Part shown: positions 27,357 through 34,990 of the stretch, one piece after another
How positions within the stretch are numbered: position 1 is the first letter of the stretch
How the letters are laid out: each line of letters opens with the position of its first letter
Assembly: GCA_002256345.1 (NCBI GenBank)
Contig: NKIY01000001.1
Span: forward strand, 124,001 to 188,000
Direction: 5' to 3'
DNA length: 64,000 nt
From: Bradyrhizobiaceae bacterium PARB1
Lineage (GTDB): Bacteria; Pseudomonadota; Alphaproteobacteria; Rhizobiales; Xanthobacteraceae
Translations under genes and position numbers: made by a program
Notes under the pieces: model-generated
Seen by the model: only the letters and a program-made list of their open reading frames with translations
The model's database searches: none
What the model was told of the DNA's origin: nothing

Positions 27357-27986
27357 ATGCCCACCTCCCATGGTCCTCTTCGCGTCGGCATCGGTGGCCC
27401 CGTCGGTTCCGGCAAAACCGCGCTGATGGATCTGCTTTGCAAGGCCATGCGCGAGCGCTACGACATCGCGGCGATCACCAACGACATCTACACGAAATGG
27501 GATGCCGAATATCTCGTGCGCTCTGGTTCGCTGACGCCGGACCGCATCGCGGGCGTCGAGACCGGCGGTTGTCCACACACGGCCATCCGTGAGGACGCCT
27601 CGATGAATCTCGCCGCCGTCGCCGACATGCGGGCGAAGTTTCCCGATCTCGATCTCGTGCTGATCGAGTCCGGCGGCGACAATCTCGCCGCGACGTTCTC
27701 GCCCGAACTCGCCGATATCACCATCTATGTCATCGATGTCTCCGCCGGCGACAAGATCCCGTCGAAGGGAGGCCCCGGCATCACGCGTTCCGATCTCCTT
27801 GTCATCAACAAGGTCGATCTCGCCCCCCACGTCGGGGCATCGCTGGAGAAGATGGACACCGACTCGAAGCGCATGCGCGGCGCCCGGCCATTTGTGATGA
27901 CAAATATGAAGACCCAGTCCGGCCTCGACACCATCATCACCTTCATCGAGGCCAAGGGCGGGCTCAAGGCAAACACCGTCGCCTAG
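27357..27986 (+). CDS. ureG: Urease accessory GTPase UreG
   Basis: A 209-residue SIMIBI GTPase. P-loop [20 protein letters not shown], the metal/CPH region [17 protein letters not shown] with its Cys-Pro-His nickel motif, [17 protein letters not shown] and the NKVD base motif are all present. It hydrolyses GTP to load nickel into urease with UreD and UreF. It is the last gene of the urease operon. No clear terminator follows, but the next 186 bases are non-coding. Confidence 0.97.
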   Translation: MPTSHGPLRVGIGGPVGSGKTALMDLLCKAMRERYDIAAITNDIYTKWDAEYLVRSGSLTPDRIAGVETGGCPHTAIREDASMNLAAVADMRAKFPDLDLVLIESGGDNLAATFSPELADITIYVIDVSAGDKIPSKGGPGITRSDLLVINKVDLAPHVGASLEKMDTDSKRMRGARPFVMTNMKTQSGLDTIITFIEAKGGLKANTVA

Positions 27987-28080
27987 TCTGCGCGCATAAG
28001 TTGGTGGCTAGACACGCAGGGATTGCGCCGGGAGCAATCTCTTAAGCCTGTTTGCGGTCCGAGCGCGCCGGTATAAGAAA

Positions 28081-28118
28081 GTTCCATATGTCAGGAACTA
28101 TTTTGTCCTGACGTGATT
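28081..28118 (+). promoter_or_regulatory. Candidate EcfG-type promoter before the HWE kinase
   Basis: GTTCC (28081-28085) and GGAAC (28094-28098) stand back to back with an 8-base spacer. GGAAC is the -35 element of alphaproteobacterial EcfG sigma factors; 16 bases further on is GATT, matching the consensus CGTT at the two T positions only. The same GTTCC-N8-GGAAC pair occurs between nepR and phyR. A 7-bp hairpin (GTCAGGA/TCCTGAC) overlaps it. The weak -10 makes this tentative. Confidence 0.4.
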
Positions 28119-28172
28119 GGCATATTCCTAGGCCGCTGAACCGGCAGTATTTCTCACATTCCGAGTGGGCGC

Positions 28173-29822
28173 GTGGTCCGGCTGGGTTTCATCATCGCAT
28201 TTCTGGCACTGATCGGGGTCGGCTTGTCCGGCTTCGCGGCCTATCGTGTGCACGATCAGGAACTTGCGATAGAGAACATCGCGCTGGCGCGCGGGGTCGA
28301 TATCCATGCCAGCCTGGTTCAGGAGCGCCTTACGGAACGCGAGCTCCTCGCGCGGGTCGCTGCGGGTCTGTTCCGATCACCCACGGTGATGAAAGCGGAC
28401 ATGCTGAAGCCGCTGCGCGCCTCCATTTACGCCTTCAAGACCGATTTCGTGATTGCCGGCTGGATTGCGCGCCTGCAGCCGGACGAACTCGCGAGCGCCG
28501 CTGCGGATCTCGCCGCTGCCGGCTATCGCAACCCCACCATCCGTAATTTCGACGATACGCCGCTGGATGCGCAACTGCGCGGCCAGCCCCTCGACGTGTT
28601 GATGGATCTTGAGCCGCGCAATTCGGTGACCGAAGGTTTTGCCGGCCGCGCGCTCAACAATTCCCGCGTGATGGGGCCGACCATTGCCCGCGCCAAGGAA
28701 GAAGGCCGTCCGGTCGCTTCCGATCCGACGCCGCTATTGCGGGACAACGGCCCGCTGGGTGTCGTGCTGGTCACGCCGGTGGTGCCCGAAGGCAGTGTGA
28801 CTGCGGCAGGCTTTGTCTCGTTCTCCTATGAGCTTGGCCCGCTGATGCTGGCTAATGACGAGATGTCCTTGTTCTCGGTGGCGCTGAAGGATTCGCGCGT
28901 GCCCGATGGTGAGATCGTCGCCGATGACGATGGCAATGTCCGCGCGCGCGCACTGGTCGCGAATGGTCCGTCGCTGGCGTTCCTGCGGACGGTGAGTTTT
29001 GGCGGCCGTGACTGGTCGCTCGGCTACTATCCGAAGGTGGATACCGACCTGCGCGCCCGTCGCACGGCAATGTTCGTTGGAGGGATCGGTCTCGCGCTCA
29101 CCGCAGTCATTTGCGGCATGTTCGGTTACGTCTCCTATAGCAACATCCGGCTGCGCCGCGAGGTGGAGACGCGGATCGGCTTTGAACGGCGGCTGACGGC
29201 GGTTATCGACGAGCTCAATCATCGCGTGAAGAACATTCTGGCGGTGATCCAGTCCATCGTCACGCGTACGCTGCGCCATGGTTCGGATATGGACAGCGCG
29301 CGCGATCTTCTTATCGGCCGTATCCACGCCATGTCGCATGTGGTGTCGTTGCTGAGCGAGAGTCAGTGGCAGGGGGTGCCGCTGAAGGGGCTGTTCGAGG
29401 CGCGCGCGATTCCGCATGCGGATCGCATCGCGGTGGAAGGGCCGGACATCGATGTCAGCTCGCGTGCGGCGCAGAGTCTGGCGCTGCTGTTTTTCGAACT
29501 CGCCTCCCATTCGGATGAAGGCCTTTCGCTCGTCGGCAAGCATCCGCACATCGTCGCGCATTGGGAAATCATCGGTGACCACAATGGCGGCCAGTTCCAT
29601 TTCCGCTGGGAGGAGTTCAACACCAGCGCAGCGACACGCCGCGCCGATTCCGATTTCGGGGTCGTGCTGCTCGAGCGCGTTGCACCCGAAGCGCTCGGTG
29701 GCACCGCGAAGCGCTATTTCACCGAAGTCTCCTATGTCTATGAACTCACCGCACCGATGGAGACGGTGATCGACATGACCGAGCGCGGGCGAACAGAAGC
29801 GCTGGCGCGGCCGGTGCGGTGA
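28173..29822 (+). CDS. CHASE-type membrane sensor kinase of the HWE family with a degenerate N-box
   Basis: A 549-residue membrane protein. A membrane helix (about 5-25), a periplasmic domain resembling CHASE (about 30-295) and a second membrane helix (about 297-322) are followed by an H-box ELNHRVKNILAVIQSIV with the phospho-acceptor His near residue 350. The WxE motif that names the HWE family is present as RWEEF. The ATP-binding N-box region reads LALLFFELASHSDEGLSL, where the expected Asn of ELATNA is missing, so ATP binding may be weakened. HWE kinases phosphorylate PhyR in the general stress response, and the phyR/nepR/ecfG genes lie next door, so it is a likely PhyR regulator. Start is GTG. 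Confidence 0.83.
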   Translation: MVRLGFIIAFLALIGVGLSGFAAYRVHDQELAIENIALARGVDIHASLVQERLTERELLARVAAGLFRSPTVMKADMLKPLRASIYAFKTDFVIAGWIARLQPDELASAAADLAAAGYRNPTIRNFDDTPLDAQLRGQPLDVLMDLEPRNSVTEGFAGRALNNSRVMGPTIARAKEEGRPVASDPTPLLRDNGPLGVVLVTPVVPEGSVTAAGFVSFSYELGPLMLANDEMSLFSVALKDSRVPDGEIVADDDGNVRARALVANGPSLAFLRTVSFGGRDWSLGYYPKVDTDLRARRTAMFVGGIGLALTAVICGMFGYVSYSNIRLRREVETRIGFERRLTAVIDELNHRVKNILAVIQSIVTRTLRHGSDMDSARDLLIGRIHAMSHVVSLLSESQWQGVPLKGLFEARAIPHADRIAVEGPDIDVSSRAAQSLALLFFELASHSDEGLSLVGKHPHIVAHWEIIGDHNGGQFHFRWEEFNTSAATRRADSDFGVVLLERVAPEALGGTAKRYFTEVSYVYELTAPMETVIDMTERGRTEALARPVR

Positions 29823-29843
29823 AGCGCTTTGCTATTCTCTGAT

Positions 29844-29946
29844 TGTCATCACCCGCGAAAGTGGGTGATCCGGTAAACACCGTCTTTTCAATTCAATCTC
29901 TTTCATCGGCGTATACTGGATCGCCCGGTCGAACCGGGCGATCCAA
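29844..29946. repeat. Dispersed palindromic element, type A, copy 1
   Basis: Two hairpins in tandem: TCACCCGC-GAAA-GTGGGTGA at the left and GGATCGCCCGGT-CGA-ACCGGGCGATCC at the right, joined by an AT-rich spacer. Related structures lie at 50476-50577 and 59897-59999 (shared elements: TGTC-TC start, CGCGAAAGCG-type loop, GGGTGATCC/GGGCGATCCA and GGGTCACCCGGTC). It fits small non-coding repeats of Bradyrhizobium-group genomes, here between the kinase and ecfG 3' ends. Confidence 0.65.
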
Positions 29947-29964
29947 GTTGCGCGTGAACTATCA

Positions 29965-29996
29965 ACAAAAAAGCGGCCGCCGAAGCGACCGCTTGT
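29965..29996 (-). terminator. Rho-independent terminator of nepR-ecfG
   Basis: On the minus strand, AAGCGGTCGC-TTCG-GCGGCCGCTT forms a stem of about 10 bp with one G-T wobble, followed by six T. It lies 25-55 bases beyond the ecfG stop and is convergent with the kinase gene. Confidence 0.85.
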
Positions 29997-30020
29997 AGTT
30001 GATCGGACTGGCCGCCGGAC

Positions 30021-30569
30021 CTAGCCGCCGGAGCCACCGATGACGGCACGTACGGTATCGTCCGGGCCGAAGTCTTCCGCGCCGTCTACATAGAGCAGGG
30101 CGCTGAGCTTGGAGCGCGCGCGGTTGACGCGGCTTTTGATCGTGCCGACCGCGCAACCGCAGATCGTGGCGGCGTCCTCGTAGGAGAAGCCCGATGCGCC
30201 CACCAGGATGAGCGCTTCGCGTTGGTCCTGCGGCAGCTTGTCGAGTGCCGTTCGAAACTCCTCGAATTCCAGATGCGCGTTCTGCGCCGGCTGGGTCTTC
30301 AGTGTCTTGGCGTAGCTGCCATCGGCATCCTCCACTTCGCGCCGGCGCTTGCGATAGTCGGAGCGAAACAGATTGCGCAGGATGGTGAACAACCATGCTG
30401 GCAGGTTGGAGCCGACCTGGAAGCTGTCGATATTCGCCAGCGCGCGCAGCAGCGTTTCCTGCACGAGGTCGTCGGCGCGATCGCCGTTACCCGAAAGCGA
30501 GATGGCGAAGGCGCGCAGGCTCGGGACCGACGCCAGGATGTCGTCGCGGAGAGAATCTGTGAGAGGCAT
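30021..30569 (-). CDS. ecfG: EcfG-family extracytoplasmic-function sigma factor
   Basis: A 182-residue ECF sigma factor of the EcfG group. Region 2 contains DRADDLVQETLLRALANIDSF and the -10 recognition helix (LPAWLFTILRNLFRSDYRKR). Region 4 carries the helix-turn-helix LPQDQREALILVGASGFSYEDAA and GCAVGTIKSRVNRARSKL. It directs RNA polymerase to general stress promoters with GGAAC -35 boxes. It is held inactive by NepR and freed when phosphorylated PhyR binds NepR. The start overlaps the nepR stop by one base (TAATG), so the pair is translationally coupled. Confidence 0.94.
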   Translation of the reverse strand: MPLTDSLRDDILASVPSLRAFAISLSGNGDRADDLVQETLLRALANIDSFQVGSNLPAWLFTILRNLFRSDYRKRRREVEDADGSYAKTLKTQPAQNAHLEFEEFRTALDKLPQDQREALILVGASGFSYEDAATICGCAVGTIKSRVNRARSKLSALLYVDGAEDFGPDDTVRAVIGGSGG

Positions 30570-30784
30570 TATTCCCCTCCTTCGGTTTTGGCCGTACCGC
30601 CGCCGATCTGAGCATCGCTCGCGAGCTGGGCCTGGGCTTCCGCCCCATCCAGCTTGCGGATCATATCGGCGAACCGGTCGGGGACACCTTGCCGCACGAC
30701 ATCGTCATACATCGCACGAAGCTGATGCCCGATCCGGGACTGGATTTCCGCGTTCAATCCGCCCTTAGGCTTCACATCTTTCAT
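30569..30784 (-). CDS. nepR: NepR anti-sigma factor
   Basis: A 71-residue small helical protein: MKDVKPKGGLNAEIQSRIGH, QLRAMYDDVVRQGVPDRFAD and MIRKLD match the two-helix NepR core, with a disordered Ala/Gln/Gly-rich C-terminus. It binds EcfG under normal conditions and PhyR~P under stress. The ATG at 30784 is chosen over the frame opening at 30886 because the promoter -10 lies at 30875-30878, so a start at 30886 would be upstream of the transcription start. Length is typical of the family. Confidence 0.9.
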   Translation of the reverse strand: MKDVKPKGGLNAEIQSRIGHQLRAMYDDVVRQGVPDRFADMIRKLDGAEAQAQLASDAQIGGGTAKTEGGE

Positions 30785-30874
30785 GACCCGTTCCACATTC
30801 CCCAGAAGATCTAGCCCCTGGTTTTGAGAAATTTTCTTGATTTTTGAAGCCTTTGCGGCGTTTCTTGCTGTTCT

Positions 30875-30899
30875 AATGCGGAGCAAAGCCGAAAGTTCC
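30875..30899 (-). promoter_or_regulatory. EcfG-type promoter of nepR-ecfG
   Basis: On the minus strand GGAAC (30899-30895) is followed after 16 bases by CATT (30878-30875), one mismatch from the EcfG consensus GGAAC-N16/17-CGTT. It points at nepR-ecfG and predicts positive autoregulation of the sigma factor, known for this family. Confidence 0.6.
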
Positions 30900-30907
30900 G
30901 GCGCTAT

Positions 30908-30932
30908 GGAACTTTTCGTGGGGGACGGCGTA
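30908..30932 (+). promoter_or_regulatory. EcfG-type promoter of phyR
   Basis: GGAAC (30908-30912), 16 bases, then CGTA (30929-30932), one mismatch from GGAAC-N16/17-CGTT. It points at phyR, whose chosen ATG is 102 bases further on. The -35 box stands back to back with that of the nepR promoter, with only 8 bases between. Confidence 0.6.
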
Positions 30933-31033
30933 GTCAGTCATATTCAGGCGTCGGCGCGCGTGTCGGTACTCCTTGACCGTGTAACGGCCAAGACGACTTG
31001 AGCACCACGCAAAAGAACAGGATTGGAGTGGGG

Positions 31034-31831
31034 ATGTCCCGATCACAGCTCGTTGCTGAACATTTGCCGCTGTTGCGGCGCTATGCCCGTGCGCTTACGG
31101 GCAACCAGGCCTCGGGCGACGCCTATGTTGGCGCCATGCTGGAAGCGTTGCTGCAGGATGCGTCGCTGCTCGACGAACGTCATGGCCCGCGCGCCGGCCT
31201 GTTCCGTCTGTTTACCCAGATCTGGAATTCGGTGGCGATGAATGACGATGCCGAGGTGGTGCCGGTGCAGGCGTCGGAGAAGCGCATCTCCAACATCACG
31301 CCTCTGCCTCGTCAGGCGTTCCTGCTGCTGTCGCTCGAAGGTTTCTCGGAAGAGGAAGTTGCCTTCATCCTCGATGCCGACGTCAACGAGGTGCGCGGAT
31401 TGGCTGACACCGCCGGCCGCGAAATGGCCGCAGAGATCGCCACCGACGTTCTCATCATCGAGGACGAGACCTTCATCGCCATGGACCTCGAAAGCCTCGT
31501 GAAGAATCTCGGCCACAATGTCATCGGTGTCGCCCGCACCCATGCGGATGCCATCGCACTGGCGCAGAACAAGAAGCCCGGCCTCATCCTCGCGGACATC
31601 CAGCTCGCCGACGGATCGTCCGGCCTGGACGCGGTGAACGAATTGCTGCGCACCTTCCAGGTGCCGGTGGTGTTCATCACTGCCTATCCGGAGCGCTTCC
31701 TCACCGGCGAGCGTCCGGAGCCGGCCTTCCTGATCTCGAAGCCGTTCCAGCCTGCCATGGTGTCGGCGGTGGCGAGCCAGGCTCTGTTCTTTCAGCGCAA
31801 CTCGAAGAACCGCAGCGCCAAGGCGTCGTAA
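31034..31831 (+). CDS. phyR: PhyR general stress response regulator
   Basis: A 265-residue response regulator with an N-terminal sigma-factor-like domain (about 1-130: LVAEHLPLLRRYARALTGNQ, LPRQAFLLLSLEGFSEEEVA) and a C-terminal receiver domain (about 137-255). The receiver has acidic residues IIEDETF, the phospho-acceptor Asp in LILADIQLADG (about residue 188), Thr/Tyr in VVFITAYPE and Lys in LISKPF. Phosphorylation exposes the sigma-like domain, which sequesters NepR and frees EcfG. The ATG at 31034 has GGAG 5 bases upstream and gives the standard length; a TTG at 30998 is less likely. Confidence 0.96.
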   Translation: MSRSQLVAEHLPLLRRYARALTGNQASGDAYVGAMLEALLQDASLLDERHGPRAGLFRLFTQIWNSVAMNDDAEVVPVQASEKRISNITPLPRQAFLLLSLEGFSEEEVAFILDADVNEVRGLADTAGREMAAEIATDVLIIEDETFIAMDLESLVKNLGHNVIGVARTHADAIALAQNKKPGLILADIQLADGSSGLDAVNELLRTFQVPVVFITAYPERFLTGERPEPAFLISKPFQPAMVSAVASQALFFQRNSKNRSAKAS

Positions 31832-31859
31832 ACGGGTCGAACTCGATCATATGCGAGAG

Positions 31860-31886
31860 CGGCCGGAGATATCTCCGGCCGTTTTG
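31860..31886 (+). terminator. Rho-independent terminator of phyR
   Basis: A perfect 22-base palindrome (CGGCCGGAGAT / ATCTCCGGCCG) at 31860-31881 followed by TTTT. It lies 28 bases after the phyR stop, just before the convergent end of the next gene. Confidence 0.85.
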
Positions 31887-31889
31887 CTG

Positions 31890-32870
31890 TTACGTCGGCT
31901 TGTAGCCGACGGCATCCATCACCTTCTGCCACTGCACCATGTCGCTGTTCAGCCGCTCGGTGAACTGCTTCGGCGTCGATGTCTCGACTTCCAGCCCAAG
32001 CTCGGCGAGACGCTTCCTGATCTCCGGCAGCTCCAGCACCGGTCGCAATTCATTGCCCCACGTCTCGACAATGTTCGGTGGCGTGCCCGCCGGTGCGAAG
32101 AAGGCATACCAGCCGGACAGCCGAAGATTCGGAAAGCCGAGGCTCGCGCCTGTCGGAAGTTCAGGCGCCGATGCGGTTGGCCGGCTGCCCGACGTTACCA
32201 GGATTTTCACCACGCCATTGCGGTGATGGTCGATGAAATCGGTGATCGATCCGCATCCACCGGTGATGTGGCCGCCCTGCAGATCGGATACCAATGGTGC
32301 TGCGCCGCGATAGGCGACGGCTTCGAGCGGATGGCCGATCGCCTGGCCAATCATAAGGCCGAAGAAATGCGTGCTCGATCCCATTGCTGTGGAGCCGAAT
32401 GACGCCCACGTCGGATTCTTCTTCAGCCACGCCACATATTCCGCCAGCGTGTTGACGCCGATGGTCGGCGATACGCAATAGACCGTCTGTAGTGTCCCGG
32501 CCATGGTGATTGGCGCCATGTCGGCTTGCGGATCGAACGGCACATTCACCATCGAAAGCTTCTGCATCACCGTGGCGGATGGCATGTAGCAGATCACGCT
32601 GCCATCGGTGGGGCTGGTCTTGAGCGTCGCTCCGGCGACAGTGCCGGATGCGCCGACCTTGTTCTCGATGACGATGTTGCGCCCGGTGCGTTGCCGCAGT
32701 GGTTCGGCGATCAGCCGCGCCATCACGTCGGTGCCGCCCCCGGCGGGAAAGCCGACGAGCAATCTGATCGGTTTGTCGGGAAGCGCCGTCTGGGCGCGTA
32801 GCACCTGCGGAGCGAGAAGTGCGGATGCACCCAGAATCAGAGATGTTCGACGCGTAATCGCCTTGCTCAT
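31890..32870 (-). CDS. Tripartite tricarboxylate transporter-type (Bug family) binding protein
   Basis: A 326-residue exported binding protein. It has a signal with twin arginines (SKAITRRTSLILGASALLAPQVLRA), then the Bug family start PDKPIRLLVGFPAGGGTDVM, and RTGRNIVIENKVGASGTVAG and YRGAAPLVSDLQGGHI, typical of TctC-like receptors that capture carboxylic acids. The ATG at 32870 follows a perfect GGGAGGA; the frame opening at 32906 adds non-signal residues. No TctA or TctB membrane gene is nearby, so this is an orphan receptor, as is common for the family. The ligand cannot be predicted. Confidence 0.9.
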   Translation of the reverse strand: MSKAITRRTSLILGASALLAPQVLRAQTALPDKPIRLLVGFPAGGGTDVMARLIAEPLRQRTGRNIVIENKVGASGTVAGATLKTSPTDGSVICYMPSATVMQKLSMVNVPFDPQADMAPITMAGTLQTVYCVSPTIGVNTLAEYVAWLKKNPTWASFGSTAMGSSTHFFGLMIGQAIGHPLEAVAYRGAAPLVSDLQGGHITGGCGSITDFIDHHRNGVVKILVTSGSRPTASAPELPTGASLGFPNLRLSGWYAFFAPAGTPPNIVETWGNELRPVLELPEIRKRLAELGLEVETSTPKQFTERLNSDMVQWQKVMDAVGYKPT

Positions 32871-33217
32871 CAAAGTCCTCCCTGTTGTTTTTGTTATTGC
32901 CGCCAAAGCTCCGTATTGCGGTGCGAAGGCGTGCGAAGTCGCGGTCTCATGCCGCGATCTCCGTCATTGGAGGCTAGCGAGCGCCGTGTCGGCGAACAAG
33001 CTCCTGTGTGTTCTGTCGAGTGCTGATGAGCCGCAGCCATCAGCGATCCTTCGCTATCGCGAAGCGTCAGGTTGAGTTCTTAGCTTTATTCCAAATCGAA
33101 TCTGAAAATTGGAATTCATTCAACGCGATTGAATTTCGGCGTTCGCGCATGGACGTGCCGCGATGTGTGCTGCAAAGACGCGAACGCATTTTATGTGTTT
33201 CGTGGGCTGGGCAGATC
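32871..33217. other. Divergent intergenic region with an inverted repeat before the haem genes
   Basis: A 347-base region between divergent genes with no supported ORF. It includes an inverted repeat ATTCCAA (33088-33094) ... TTGGAAT (33109-33115), 14 bases apart, in an AT-rich stretch about 105 bases before the HemS/ChuX-like gene. This could be part of a promoter or operator. It does not match the Irr (ICE), RirA or Fur consensus sequences that I know well enough to call. Confidence 0.35.
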
Positions 33218-33946
33218 ATGAGTGAAGAACAAAACCTGCGGCGCCGTCTGGCGGCCGAACCCTTTGACGTATTCCGGCGCGTGCCGTTGCTCGGGCGGAT
33301 CATGATCGCGGTACGCGACGAAGGCGTCGTGCTCGAGCGTATCGGTGTGGTCGAGCGTGTCGAGCGCGACGGCAATATGCTGTTCACCATGGGCAAGGCG
33401 CATGACAGCGAGATCGACATCGGCCGGGTATCGCGTACGGTGGTCGACTATTCCAGCCAGATGAAGGGCAAGGTGCTGCCGCGTATCGAGTTCCAGGACG
33501 CTTCCGAGAAGATCATCTTCAGCGTTGTCGGCCTGGAAGGCGCCGAGCCGTTCGATGCCGGATTGAAAGTCTTTGGCGGCATCGGTCTGCCGCCACTGTC
33601 GAAGCCTGCGCCTGACGACGAACCGGCAAAGCTGGACGCAGCCGATGCCGGCATGCAGCCGCTGCGGGCAGCGCGCGAGGCCGAAGCCGAAATCACCATC
33701 GAGATGCGATGTCCCGGTGTCACCCAGCGCTGGCGCGGATTGGTACCGGAGATCAATCCGGCCATGGGCTTCATCAACATCATCACATCCGATTTTCATC
33801 TCCATTTGCGCGGCGGCCATGTGAAGCATTGGCAACGCAGCGCGCCGGCCGCTGATGGCTCTGTCGAGTTGATGGCGGTCGGTGCGAATGACCTATCGCT
33901 CGGACTGTTCCTGCGCGGCCCCTCCAGCGCATTCGGAGCGGCGTGA
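33218..33946 (+). CDS. HemS/ChuX-like haem-handling protein
   Basis: A 242-residue cytoplasmic protein. The C-terminal part contains FINIITSDFHLHLRGGHVKHW, which matches the closing motif of HemS/HmuS/ChuX proteins (usually WxNVLDPDFNLHLR), while RRVPLLGRIMIAVRDEGVVL and ERIGVVERVERDG resemble the N-terminal half of each repeat in that family. These proteins bind, store or degrade haem. The match is divergent, so the exact activity is not known. It overlaps the ChaN-like gene by one base (TGATG), and a receptor follows, so the context favours haem. The ATG at 33218 is preferred to upstream in-frame starts. Confidence 0.6.
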   Translation: MSEEQNLRRRLAAEPFDVFRRVPLLGRIMIAVRDEGVVLERIGVVERVERDGNMLFTMGKAHDSEIDIGRVSRTVVDYSSQMKGKVLPRIEFQDASEKIIFSVVGLEGAEPFDAGLKVFGGIGLPPLSKPAPDDEPAKLDAADAGMQPLRAAREAEAEITIEMRCPGVTQRWRGLVPEINPAMGFINIITSDFHLHLRGGHVKHWQRSAPAADGSVELMAVGANDLSLGLFLRGPSSAFGAA

Positions 33947-34842
33947 TGGTCGCAGCAACGGCGCAGTTCGATCACCCGCGTGCCACCTGGCTCGACCCAG
34001 CGAACGGGAGCGTTCGCGACGAGCGCGAACTGCTGACGGCGATGGCCGACAGGCAGGTTGTGCTCCTCGGCGAAACCCACACGGTCCCGGAGATCCATCG
34101 CTGGCAATTGCATGTCGCCACCGTGCTGCGCTTCCTGCGCCCGAACATCGCGGTGGGTTTCGAGATGTTCCCGCGCCGGGTTCAGCCGGTGCTCGATGAG
34201 TGGATCGAAGGCGTACTCAGCACCGAGGCGTTCCTCGCGAAAGTGGAGTGGGGAACGGTCTGGGGCTTCGCTGCCGAGCTCTATCTGCCGCTGTTTCATT
34301 TCTGCCGCCGCCATCGCGTTCCGATGCTGGCGCTGAATTGTTACCGGCCGCTGGTGACGCGTGTGGGCAAAGAGGGGTGGGATGCCATCCCCGAAGACGA
34401 GCGCGACGGTCTCACGCCGTCGGCGCCGGCCACACTGGCCTATCGGCGCTATCTCGCCGGGCTCCGCGTCGGCGGTCCTGCGACGGGAGAGATCGATCCG
34501 TCGACGGTCACCGATCGTTTCATCCGTGCACAGCAAACCTGGGATCGTGCCTTTGCCTGCAACATCGCGCGGGCGCTGGATGTCGCCGATCCGCCGTTGG
34601 TGATCGGCATCATCGGCCGCGGCCATCTCGAATACGGCCACGGCGCGCCGTATCAGCTGCGCGATCTCGGCGTGTCCTCCATCGGCGTGCTGCTGCCCAC
34701 GGCGTCGGCCAGCCACGATCCCGCGTCGATGACGGGAATTGGGGATGCGGTGTTTCGGCTCGATGAGCCCGAACCGGAAATCGTGCCGCCGAAAATAGCT
34801 GAGATGATCGCCGAGGCGCGCCGGAAGGCATCGAATACTTAG
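33946..34842 (+). CDS. ChaN family haem-binding / iron-regulated protein
   Basis: A 298-residue protein of the ChaN family (Tiki/ChaN fold). Typical motifs are VVLLGETHTVPEIHRWQLHV near residue 35, VGFEMFPRRVQPVLDEW, and the late IGIIGRGHLEYGHGAPYQL. ChaN of Campylobacter binds two haems between a protein dimer and is tied to iron uptake. This copy lacks an obvious lipobox, so it may be cytoplasmic or poorly exported. It is translationally coupled to the HemS/ChuX-like gene. The function in haem or iron use is family-based. Confidence 0.85.
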   Translation: MVAATAQFDHPRATWLDPANGSVRDERELLTAMADRQVVLLGETHTVPEIHRWQLHVATVLRFLRPNIAVGFEMFPRRVQPVLDEWIEGVLSTEAFLAKVEWGTVWGFAAELYLPLFHFCRRHRVPMLALNCYRPLVTRVGKEGWDAIPEDERDGLTPSAPATLAYRRYLAGLRVGGPATGEIDPSTVTDRFIRAQQTWDRAFACNIARALDVADPPLVIGIIGRGHLEYGHGAPYQLRDLGVSSIGVLLPTASASHDPASMTGIGDAVFRLDEPEPEIVPPKIAEMIAEARRKASNT

Positions 34843-34897
34843 ATCGAGAATAAGTATAGATAAGTAGTTATATGTATTCTTTCTCCAAATATGTTTG

Positions 34898-34911
34898 ATA
34901 TTGGTCAATAT
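34898..34911. promoter_or_regulatory. Inverted repeat before the TonB receptor (candidate operator)
   Basis: ATATTG-GT-CAATAT in an AT-rich 148-base gap between the ChaN-like gene and the TonB-dependent receptor, 80 bases before the receptor ATG. Position and symmetry suit a regulator site, probably iron-responsive, but it fits no motif that I can name with certainty. Confidence 0.35.
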
Positions 34912-34990
34912 TGAGGCGATTTATTTGACTCTGTGACTGCTTATTTCGAAAACCCCGGCGTCCAATACTTGATTTGACGTCGGGGGCTAC

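Noticed and set aside
34843-34990. Irr ICE box or Fur box before the TonB receptor
   Set aside because: No TTTAGAA-N3-TTCTAAA or comparable match was found. Only an unassigned ATATTG-GT-CAATAT dyad is reported.
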